A stretch of DNA of 11,215 nucleotides, taken from the NCBI GenBank assembly GCA_003445095.1, contig DLVS01000006.1, positions 1 to 11,215 of the forward strand. The letters run 5' to 3'. The notes under the pieces were generated by a model. The model was not told the DNA's origin. It was given only the letters and a program-made list of their open reading frames with translations, and searched no databases. The stretch comes from Verrucomicrobiales bacterium. GTDB taxonomy: Bacteria; Verrucomicrobiota; Verrucomicrobiia; Limisphaerales; UBA9464. The position numbers and the translations under genes are program-made. Positions 1 to 5,768 of the stretch are shown piece by piece (the first letter of the stretch is position 1; the number at the start of each line of letters is the position of its first letter).

Positions 1-975
1 AACCGAATGGCCCCCTTCTACAACACGATCCCGCTCTACGTGGTCGCGTTCCCGTTGTCGTCTTTCTATTGGTTCAACTTCGCCGAATGGGCGCGCAAGA
101 CCGCGTTGTGGCTCATCATGGTCGCCTTTGTCATCCATACGGCTGGCCTGATTTTTCGCATGACGCTGGAAGGACGCCCCCCCGTCACCAACTTATATTC
201 GTCAGCCATTTTCATCGGCTGGGGCGCCGTGGGGCTCGGCCTGATTTTGGAGAAATTCTGGCGCAATGCGATCGGACTGGTGGTCGGGAGCACCCTTGGA
301 TTCGTCACGCTCATCATTGCCCACAACCTCGCCCTCAGTGGGGACACGCTGCAGATGCTGCAGGCCGTCCTCGACACCAATGTCTGGCTCGCGACGCACG
401 TGGTGATCGTAACTCTGGGTTACGCCAGCACGTATGTCGCGGGGTTCCTGGCGATCATCTATATCCTCCGGGGCGTTTTTACGAAAGGCCTCGACGAGGC
501 GACCGGTAAATCACTCGCGCGAATGGTCTACGGGATTGTCTGCTTTGCGACCCTCTTCAGCTTCATCGGAACCGTTCTTGGTGGCATCTGGGCTGATCAA
601 AGCTGGGGACGATTTTGGGGCTGGGACCCAAAAGAGAATGGCGCGCTCATTATTGTCCTGTGGAATGCGCTGGTCTTGCACGCGCGTTGGGGAGGACTGG
701 TCCGTGAGCGAGGCCTAATGAACCTTGTCATCGTCGGCAACATCGTCACGAGCTGGTCGTGGTTTGGCACCAACATGCTCGGCATCGGTCTGCACAGTTA
801 CGGGTTCATGAGCGGCGCGTTTTTGTGGCTGCTCGGATTTGCCGCCTCGCAGCTATTGCTCATCGCGCTGGGCTGTCTGCCGCCCACTTGGTGGCGAAGT
901 TACCAGGCGCGAGTCGACCCCCCCAAGACGCCAACAGGACGGAAGCCCAGAGGTCGCGAAGCCGTCCCGGCGTAA
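1..975 (+). CDS. ccsA: Cytochrome c biogenesis protein CcsA/ResC (probably 5'-partial)
   Basis: Integral membrane protein of system II cytochrome c maturation. With ResB (CcsB) it carries haem across the membrane and attaches it to apocytochromes on the outer face. Numbering from the ATG at 7 (322 residues), the WWD haem-handling motif lies at about 195-209 (WADQSWGRFWGWDPKE). Histidines suited to haem ligation are at about 44, 131, 225 and 263, and there are about eight hydrophobic segments. The stretch GRPPVTNLYSSAIFIGWGAV is typical of the family. The frame is open to the left edge and no ribosome binding site fits in the six bases before ATG 7, so the gene probably begins upstream, perhaps as a ResB-ResC fusion. 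The C-terminus is a short basic, proline-rich tail. Family assignment is firm; the start is unknown. Confidence 0.9.
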   Translation, partial: NRMAPFYNTIPLYVVAFPLSSFYWFNFAEWARKTALWLIMVAFVIHTAGLIFRMTLEGRPPVTNLYSSAIFIGWGAVGLGLILEKFWRNAIGLVVGSTLGFVTLIIAHNLALSGDTLQMLQAVLDTNVWLATHVVIVTLGYASTYVAGFLAIIYILRGVFTKGLDEATGKSLARMVYGIVCFATLFSFIGTVLGGIWADQSWGRFWGWDPKENGALIIVLWNALVLHARWGGLVRERGLMNLVIVGNIVTSWSWFGTNMLGIGLHSYGFMSGAFLWLLGFAASQLLLIALGCLPPTWWRSYQARVDPPKTPTGRKPRGREAVPA

Positions 976-1315
976 TGAGCCGGACGGAGCGTTTATCGGG
1001 CGCTTGGTTTTCTCGTCTCGCGCAAGACCAGAGTTTTGAGCTAGACTTCTCCTCGCCATCACTATCGCTACCGCTAGGTGTCCTGCTAGCCTCGATGGGC
1101 TAGGCATCAAGGAAGGCGTCATCGAAGCGATCGAAGCGTACGGTTTTGTGAAGAAGTTTAGTTTCCCGTGGTAGCACAGATATTCCGAGTGAGTCGCCAC
1201 TACCTCACTCGCCACGGCGCGGTTTGGTCGGAATTTCGAGCGCGCAGGTCAATTCGGGTGAAATGCTGGGTTGATTCTGTCGCCCTCGGTCGCTTTGGAT
1301 TCCCTCATCCACGGA
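976..1315. other. Intergenic region with a start-less open frame and a CTAG cluster
   Basis: No convincing gene. On the + strand, 1040-1174 is open between two stops and ends like a plausible protein C-terminus (IKEGVIEAIEAYGFVKKF), but it has no ATG or GTG start and I do not recognise it, so it may be a gene remnant. Four CTAG tetramers lie within 1041-1103. The last two form a small hairpin, CTAGCC 1086-1091 with GGCTAG 1098-1103. The region should hold the promoter of the downstream kinase-regulator operon, but no clear -35/-10 pair stands out. The TTG at 1271 is an alternative kinase start. Confidence 0.4.
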
Positions 1316-3148
1316 ATGACCCGAGCCTCGCTAGCCACATGTCACCTCTGGCTGTTGACTGGCGGCCTCGCAGCGAGGCTGTTTGGATTGCCCGATGCTT
1401 GGGGCGCGTCGCTCACCGATCGCGCCGCCGGACTCCAGCTCGTCCGCCAGTGGACCGCGCTCGACGGGCTGCCGGATAACCGGGTCAAAGCCATCCTGCG
1501 CTCAAGCGATGGCCGTCTCTGGTTGGGCACCCGCGCCGGCCTGGTGCGGATGGATGCCAACCAACTGGACGTGTTCACTCCAACGAATACTCCCGAGCTG
1601 CCCAGCCTGGATGTCCAAATACTGGTGGAAGATGCCGCCGGCGCGGTATGGGCGGGCACGCCCCGAGGTGTAGTCCGCTGGCAAAACGACCGGTGGGACC
1701 GATTCGACGAGGAATCCGGGCTGCCCCATGGCTTGCTGTTTTGCATCCTTCCCGACACTCGGTCCGGCCTGTGGGTGGGTACTTTCGGCGGGCTTGCCCA
1801 GTATCACGACGGACACTGGCGATCCTTCACCGACGGCAGTGGATTGAACGACGTGCACGTCACGGCCCTCACGGAAGGTCCCGACGGACAAATCTGGATC
1901 GGCACTTATCGGAGCCTCCAGCGGTTGGATCCGGTGGCGGCAACGTTTACCGAGGTGGCGATGCCGCCGGGCGTGGAGAATCAAATGGTGCATGCGATTC
2001 ACTTCGGAGCGCTCGGCGACCCCTGGATTCTCGTTTCCGTTCGAGAGCGCGGCACCACCGATTTGTGGCATCGGTCAGCGGGAGAATGGAGGCGGGTCGA
2101 AACCAGTCATGCGGTGGTCGGCGATCAGATGCTCCTGCCGGCCTCCAGCCAAACCGGAACCTTTTGGAAGCTGTCTGCGGGTTGGGGCTTGGAGGCCTGG
2201 ACCGCAGGCGGTTCGAACCACCTGATGACCCAACCGCCCATCCCAACGGAATGGGTGTGGAGTCTGACCGAAGATCCTGACGGCAATTTGTGGGTCGGCG
2301 GCGATGGCACTGGACTTCAACTCTGGCGACGATCGGAAGACGCGGCGAATCCAGTGCCCTTTGAGAAAGCGCGCACGATGGAGGCGATGCGCGCCGAACG
2401 CAGGCAGCACCTGCGTCTGGCCGGTGGCGCGGGCCTAGCCCTCGCGGCAACGGCCCTCGCGCTGGGATGGCATTCAAGACGGTCCCGCCGCCGAGTTCGG
2501 CTCGCTCGGGAGGAAGCTACCGCCACGGAACGCAGCCGGCTGGCCCGAGACTTACACGACAGTGTCGGATCGGGATTGACTCGGATCACGTTGCTGGCCG
2601 ACCAAGCCCGCCACTCGCAGAACGGCTCCGCGTCGGAATCGCAATGGTCCTCCAATCTTTCCCAGTCCGCGCGAGACTTGGCTGAGGTCTTCCAAGATGC
2701 CTTGTGGGCGGTCAATCCTGTCGGTGCCACCCTCGACGGCCTGCTGGCTCACTTGGCAGAGGACACGCAAACCTTGGTAAACGCTGCCGGCCTCCGCTGC
2801 CGCGTGCTGTTGCCGGGGGAGGTTCCGGACCTGGCCCTTCCCGCGCCGGTTTGTCGACAGATCTTCCTCGCAGTCAAAGAGGCGCTCCACAATGCCATCA
2901 AGCACGCTTCCGCTTCGGAGATCCGCTTGGTGGCAATGGTACAGTCGAACCTGCTAGACATTCGAATCGAAGATAATGGCCTCGGAATGGGCAAAGGTTC
3001 CAGTCGCACTGAGTCCGCTGGTCGCGGGCTGACCAACATGCGAGCACGCCTGGAGGCGCTTGATGGGGAGATGCGCATCGTGGCTCGGGTAGGTGGCGGC
3101 ACCTGTGTCGAGTTCCGCCTTCCTCTACTGCCGGCGCACGCCACCTAA
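1316..3148 (+). CDS. Beta-propeller sensor histidine kinase (HisKA_3 / NarL-partner type)
   Basis: Membrane-anchored sensor kinase of about 610 residues. An N-terminal hydrophobic leader is followed by an extracytoplasmic region of repeated propeller blades. Each blade has the reg_prop pattern D-G-x-[IL]-W-[IVL]-G: DGRLWLGTRAGLVRMD, GAVWAGTPRGVV, SGLWVGTFGGLAQY, DGQIWIGTY, DGNLWVGG. One transmembrane helix follows at about 366-386. The cytoplasmic part has a HisKA_3 box (ERSRLARDLHDSVG) with phospho-acceptor His414. Next come the ATPase N box EALHNAIKH (Asn526), the G1 box EDNGLGMG (Asp553), GRGLTNMRARLEAL and GGGTCVEF. I chose ATG 1316 because it gives a signal-like N-terminus; TTG 1271 would add 15 residues. 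The regulator gene starts 4 bp after the stop, so the two form one operon. I see no Y_Y_Y domain before the membrane helix. The ligand is unknown. Confidence 0.9.
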   Translation: MTRASLATCHLWLLTGGLAARLFGLPDAWGASLTDRAAGLQLVRQWTALDGLPDNRVKAILRSSDGRLWLGTRAGLVRMDANQLDVFTPTNTPELPSLDVQILVEDAAGAVWAGTPRGVVRWQNDRWDRFDEESGLPHGLLFCILPDTRSGLWVGTFGGLAQYHDGHWRSFTDGSGLNDVHVTALTEGPDGQIWIGTYRSLQRLDPVAATFTEVAMPPGVENQMVHAIHFGALGDPWILVSVRERGTTDLWHRSAGEWRRVETSHAVVGDQMLLPASSQTGTFWKLSAGWGLEAWTAGGSNHLMTQPPIPTEWVWSLTEDPDGNLWVGGDGTGLQLWRRSEDAANPVPFEKARTMEAMRAERRQHLRLAGGAGLALAATALALGWHSRRSRRRVRLAREEATATERSRLARDLHDSVGSGLTRITLLADQARHSQNGSASESQWSSNLSQSARDLAEVFQDALWAVNPVGATLDGLLAHLAEDTQTLVNAAGLRCRVLLPGEVPDLALPAPVCRQIFLAVKEALHNAIKHASASEIRLVAMVQSNLLDIRIEDNGLGMGKGSSRTESAGRGLTNMRARLEALDGEMRIVARVGGGTCVEFRLPLLPAHAT

Positions 3149-3152
3149 ACCT

Positions 3153-3800
3153 ATGCCCGTCGCGTCCAACCAGCCCTCCCCGATCCGCGTTATGATCGTC
3201 GAAGATGATTCCGACACGCGAGGTATGTTGGCCGCCTTGTTCCGAGGTTCTCCGGGTTTCGCCTGCGACAGCGCCCATGCGACGGCTGAAAGCGCCGCCC
3301 GCCAGCTCGCCCTAGCGAGACCCGACGTCATCGTGCTCGACCTTGAGCTACCCAAACTTCCGGGCGTCACGTGGCTGGCCGATCTCAACCGACATTGGCC
3401 CGAGTTGCCGGTGTTGATCCTCACCGCTCATTCGGATCCAGCTCGTTTGTTCGCGGCCCTGGCGGCCGGCGCCTGCGGTTACCTGGTGAAACCCGTGCCA
3501 CCCGCTCGCATCCTGGAGGCAGTGGCTGAGATACATGCTGGAGGAGCCCCCATGTCCAGCGGCGTCGCGCGACTGGTGCTCGGGCGTTTCCGCGAGAAGA
3601 CCGGACACCATCTCCAAATGGAAACGCTCACCACGCGTGAGCAGGAAGTGCTGAAGCGGATCAGCCAGGGGCTGCTTCCGGAAGAAGTCGCCGTGGAACT
3701 GGGGATCAGCATGCGCACCGTCGGCAGTCATCTGCATCACATCTACGGAAAGCTGCACGTGGCCACCCGTGCCCAGGCCGTGGCTCGGTTCCTCGGGTGA
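3153..3800 (+). CDS. NarL/LuxR-family response regulator
   Basis: DNA-binding response regulator of 215 residues and the evident partner of the kinase just upstream. The receiver domain (about 11-128) shows the acidic pocket (VEDD, Asp18/Asp19), phospho-acceptor Asp63 in VIVLDLELP, the conserved Thr91 (ILTAHS) and Lys113 (YLVKPVPP). A short linker leads to a C-terminal LuxR-type helix-turn-helix (about 157-213) with LTTREQEVLKRISQG and the recognition region ISMRTVGSHLHHIYGKL. The ATG at 3153 starts the protein just before the receiver domain and 4 bp after the kinase stop. The open frame runs back to 3093, but an earlier start would overlap the kinase. HisKA_3 kinases normally pair with NarL-type regulators, which supports the operon reading. 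Target genes are not visible. Confidence 0.93.
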   Translation: MPVASNQPSPIRVMIVEDDSDTRGMLAALFRGSPGFACDSAHATAESAARQLALARPDVIVLDLELPKLPGVTWLADLNRHWPELPVLILTAHSDPARLFAALAAGACGYLVKPVPPARILEAVAEIHAGGAPMSSGVARLVLGRFREKTGHHLQMETLTTREQEVLKRISQGLLPEEVAVELGISMRTVGSHLHHIYGKLHVATRAQAVARFLG

Positions 3801-3807
3801 CTGGAGC

Positions 3808-3823
3808 GCGGACTTCAGTCCGC
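3808..3823. repeat. REP-like perfect hairpin after the two-component operon
   Basis: GCGGACT (3808-3814) and AGTCCGC (3817-3823) form a perfect 7-bp stem with a two-base centre, beginning seven bases after the regulator stop. It lies in the wider string GGAGCGCGGACTTCAGTCCG. It could end transcription or protect the mRNA 3' end, but no T-run follows. From memory, similar GGAGCGCGGAC...GTCCGC strings are scattered in verrucomicrobial genomes, so it may be one copy of a dispersed repeat. The GGAGCGCG start also occurs at 10594 in the valS element. Confidence 0.5.
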
Positions 3824-3964
3824 AGGGCGAATCACATCCGGCGAGAGTGACCGCCGCGATGTACACACGGTGCATCCAGCCAGGGCAGACCCAGGTCATC
3901 TGTTCTCTGTTCTCGCCCCAGTGGTCGTCCTTGCGAAACGATGGTTCACTGGAAGAATTCCTTC

Positions 3965-4156
3965 ATGAACACGGGAGCGTTGGAGCAAGAGCTGACCGAC
4001 TTGATAGCGCGCGTGGAGCGGCTGGAAGAAATGGTCAAGCCGATCGCGAAGCCGACGTGGCGCCAAGTGTTGGGAACTTCCACCGGCGACGAACGGGACC
4101 GCGAGGCAGCCCGGCTGGGCGCGGAGTGGCGGGCGAGTGAAGGGAAACCCGAGTAG
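3965..4156 (+). CDS. Small VapB-like antitoxin (toxin partner truncated)
   Basis: A 63-residue protein that looks like the antitoxin of a type II PIN-toxin module. The N-terminal half is a heptad-like helix (LEQELTDLIARVERLEEM), suited to a coiled coil. The C-terminal half carries W-R-Q-V-L-G-T, then GDERDREAARLGAEWRAS. I recall this G-T/x-x-x-D-x-x-x-x-E-A-x-R-L-G-x-x-[WY]-R-x-S pattern from small proteins encoded directly before PIN toxins, where the tail would bind the toxin. The ATG at 3965 is preceded at 3951-3957 by a good ribosome binding site (GGAAGAA); an earlier in-frame ATG at 3941 is possible. Three bases after the stop begins what looks like a PIN toxin N-terminus, cut off after about 23 codons. 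The antitoxin therefore seems orphaned. Family recognition is from memory. Confidence 0.7.
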   Translation: MNTGALEQELTDLIARVERLEEMVKPIAKPTWRQVLGTSTGDERDREAARLGAEWRASEGKPE

Positions 4157-4159
4157 CCG

Positions 4160-4227
4160 ATATTCGTAGTCATCGACACGAATAATTTTAGAGAACTGAG
4201 AGAAACGATTGAGTCTTGCGAAGGGGA
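4160..4227 (+). pseudogene. 5' stump of a PIN-domain toxin gene
   Basis: Directly after the antitoxin stop, the frame starting at 4160 reads I-F-V-V-I-D-T-N-N-F-R-E-L-R-E-T-I-E-S. This matches the first strand and helix of a PIN ribonuclease, including the motif VIDTN that carries the first catalytic Asp. The expected start codon is ATA (4160-4162), one base from ATG. After about 23 codons the resemblance ends where the oppositely oriented vapC gene begins. The frame stays open but is then only antisense to vapC. A rearrangement that joined the two modules and removed the rest of this toxin is the simplest reading. It could still be chance, because the recognisable part is short. Confidence 0.55.
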
Positions 4228-4644
4228 TCACGACTCTTTGATCCACGGATTGACAACCTTCACGCCGGGAAAATCCGCGACGTTGCGGGACGCAACGGCC
4301 AAACGATGCACGATGGCGGTGGCCGCAATCATACTGTCGATCGAGGGGAGCAAACGGCCAAGGGCGCGTTGCTTTTCGAAATAGTGAGCCCACGCGGACG
4401 CTTCGGTTTCCCCAAACGCCAGAATCCTTCCCGCCATCGCCGAACGAAGTTCATTGAGCCACGCGTCCAATTGGCGTCGCCGCGGTCCGCCCGGGAGTTT
4501 GACGATGCCCTTCTCAACTTCCCCCAGAGTAATGGTCGAAATGGAAAGTTCGGCATCATGAACCCCAAGCCAGTTCAGCACTTGTGCGTCCGGCGATCTC
4601 CGAACCGCTTCCGAAATAACATTGGCATCGACCAGAAAGCTCAT
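4228..4644 (-). CDS. vapC: VapC-type PIN-domain toxin (FitB-like)
   Basis: A 138-residue PIN-domain protein, the usual length for VapC toxins, which are Mg-dependent ribonucleases that cut tRNA or rRNA when their antitoxin is lost. The acidic catalytic set is present: Asp6 in FLVDANVISE, Glu42 in TLGEVEKGI, Asp103 in PSIDSMIAATAI and Asp124 in ASRNVADF. The pattern ends with VKVVNPW, as in FitB-like members. The ATG overlaps the TGA stop of the upstream antitoxin by four bases (ATGA at 4641-4644), so translation is probably coupled. No frameshift or missing residue is seen, so the toxin is probably active. The 3' end converges on the truncated toxin stump on the other strand. Confidence 0.93.
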   Translation of the reverse strand: MSFLVDANVISEAVRRSPDAQVLNWLGVHDAELSISTITLGEVEKGIVKLPGGPRRRQLDAWLNELRSAMAGRILAFGETEASAWAHYFEKQRALGRLLPSIDSMIAATAIVHRLAVASRNVADFPGVKVVNPWIKES

Positions 4645-4889
4645 AACTCAATCGATCGAGGCTGGTCGCGATCGTGTGGAATCTCGAAATCCGGCACGGG
4701 ACACCGCCGCAGAACATCCACCAGCTTTTTTCCGGGTGAAGCGCGACGGCTCCACTCGGAATAGGAGACGACCACCACGGCCTCCTTGCCATGTCGCGTA
4801 ATGACCTGCGGTTGGAGGTTCATGGCATTCTCGACGACTTGGCTCAGTTGATTTTTGGCTTCTTGAAGCTGCCACCGGTGTTTCTTCAC
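4641..4889 (-). CDS. Phd/YefM-family antitoxin
   Basis: An 82-residue antitoxin paired with the VapC toxin that follows. The N-terminal Phd/YefM fold is clear: WQLQEAKNQLSQVVENA, then PQVITRHGKEAVVVVSYSEW, the usual DNA-binding dimer core. The C-terminal tail (KLVDVLRRCP through the end) would wrap and block the toxin. The start is GTG at 4889, just before KKHRWQ, and no strong ribosome binding site precedes it. Antitoxins of this type normally bind operator palindromes near their own promoter and repress the operon, more strongly as a complex with toxin. A perfect 10-bp palindrome at 4921-4930 is a candidate site. Confidence 0.9.
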   Translation of the reverse strand: MKKHRWQLQEAKNQLSQVVENAMNLQPQVITRHGKEAVVVVSYSEWSRRASPGKKLVDVLRRCPVPDFEIPHDRDQPRSIEL

Positions 4890-4920
4890 GCGAAATCGCT
4901 AGCCCAATCGTTCTGGCCTG

Positions 4921-4930
4921 TCTAGCTAGA
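4921..4930. promoter_or_regulatory. Candidate operator palindrome for the toxin-antitoxin operon
   Basis: TCTAGCTAGA is a perfect 10-bp palindrome 31-40 bases upstream of the antitoxin GTG, where a self-repression operator is expected. A third CTAG lies nearer the gene (4899-4902). No convincing -35/-10 pair can be fixed around it, so the operator role is inferred from position and symmetry only. Confidence 0.35.
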
Positions 4931-5022
4931 ATAGGTCCAAGGCTCGATTGAGTGAGTCGAGCGAAGCGGTCTGCACCAGGCGCCCAGGAATCTGTGTCAT
5001 TTTGGCCTGACGCGACGAAGAA

Positions 5023-5277
5023 AGTGCCCTGAAGGCGCGCAAGATTTGAGCCTGGGGCTAAGCCTCTCGAAGCGATGCTCCGGGTTGCGCCTCATTTTCG
5101 CAGTGCCCTGAAGGGGCATCAAAGCTGCGAATCCGTCGGGACGCATTCATGGACCACCGAAAGCGTTAATGGCTCCGGCGCGCCTTTCAGGGCGCAAACT
5201 TGGTGGCGACAGAACCCCGGGGCAGCGCCCAGGGCGCAGCCCCGGCTGGTTTCTGAAGGCCTTTCAGGCCGGCCGGC
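5023..5277. repeat. Cluster of GC-rich palindromic repeats with CCTGAAGG core
   Basis: AGTGCCCTGAAGG occurs twice as a direct repeat (5023-5035 and 5102-5114). The same core appears inverted as GCGCC-TTTCAG-GGCGC (5180-5195, a 5-bp stem). It appears again as CTGAAGGCCTTTCAG (5253-5267), followed by the palindrome GCCGGCCGGC (5268-5277). Between them lies the strong hairpin at 5217-5245. The arrangement resembles decayed composite intergenic repeats rather than a gene. Confidence 0.65.
5217..5245. repeat. Strong imperfect hairpin
   Basis: CCGGGGC (5217-5223), A, GCGCC (5225-5229), loop CAG, GGCGC (5233-5237), A, GCCCCGG (5239-5245). Twelve G-C pairs are interrupted by a single A/A mismatch. 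No T-run follows on either strand, so it is more likely a repeat unit than an intrinsic terminator. Confidence 0.7.
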
Positions 5278-5640
5278 AAGCATGGGAACCTGTCACCTCC
5301 TGTTCATCACCATCATGATTTCCAGATTCAGTGGCCACGATTCCTCTTCGCTCAGCGGCATCTGCGTCATTCAACGCACAAAGCCCGAAATTCAGAGCCT
5401 CGTGAGAGCCAATTCGAGTCATTTGCTGGATAGCAAGACCCACAGCCGATCAGCGAAACTTTGGATGTGTACGATTCTGCCAACAATGCCGACCCGGCCT
5501 ACTTTGCTCTAAGGCATCCGCCAATGAACCGATGATCCTTCAGTCTGGTGATACCTGATTCGAGCACAAAGAACCTCTGTCCACCGTCGTCATGCGCGAT
5601 CAAAGTCGAGGCGTGTCAGTCAAACCTTCCCACGAAAGCA

Positions 5641-5665
5641 CGCCGATGCCTGCCCCTCATCGGCG
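5641..5665. repeat. 8-bp perfect hairpin
   Basis: CGCCGATG (5641-5648) and CATCGGCG (5658-5665) are perfect inverted copies around a nine-base pyrimidine-rich loop, about 100 bases before the LamG start. No T-run follows. It may be an mRNA leader structure or a leftover terminator, but its role is unknown. Confidence 0.4.
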
Positions 5666-5768
5666 CATTGGCATTGGGTCCATCCTGACGATCGAGATTG
5701 TCGGCCAAACAATGCACCCGCCGAGCAATCGTGGCAGCGGTGAACAGTGAGGACCACACAGAATTCAA

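Larger units (their letters stand above)
4890..5768. other. Long non-coding stretch with repeat cluster
   Basis: No gene is supported in these roughly 880 bases. The left part (4890-4950) is the upstream region of the toxin-antitoxin operon. A GC-rich palindromic repeat cluster fills 5023-5277. The frame open at 5075-5512 has no recognisable domain and runs straight through the hairpins, so it is not called. From 5280 to 5750 there is only a short unrecognised open frame (from ATG 5593, about 52 codons, to a stop near 5750) and one hairpin. The ribosome binding region of the LamG gene closes the stretch and is weak. Confidence 0.55.

Noticed and set aside
853..1215. A 120-codon open frame on the - strand
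   Set aside because: It overlaps the end of ccsA and has no recognisable domain; the + strand reading is better supported.
5075..5512. A 145-codon open frame on the + strand
   Set aside because: It runs through the hairpin repeat cluster, has no recognisable domain and shows no clear ribosome binding site.
5593..5752. A roughly 52-codon open frame before the LamG gene
   Set aside because: It has no ribosome binding site, a biased composition, and contains the 5641-5665 hairpin. Nothing supports translation.
4890..5768. CRISPR array, tRNA or rRNA gene in the longest gene-free stretch
   Set aside because: The repeats are few, unevenly spaced and of different orientation, with no spacer-like pattern. 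No tRNA cloverleaf or rRNA signature was seen.
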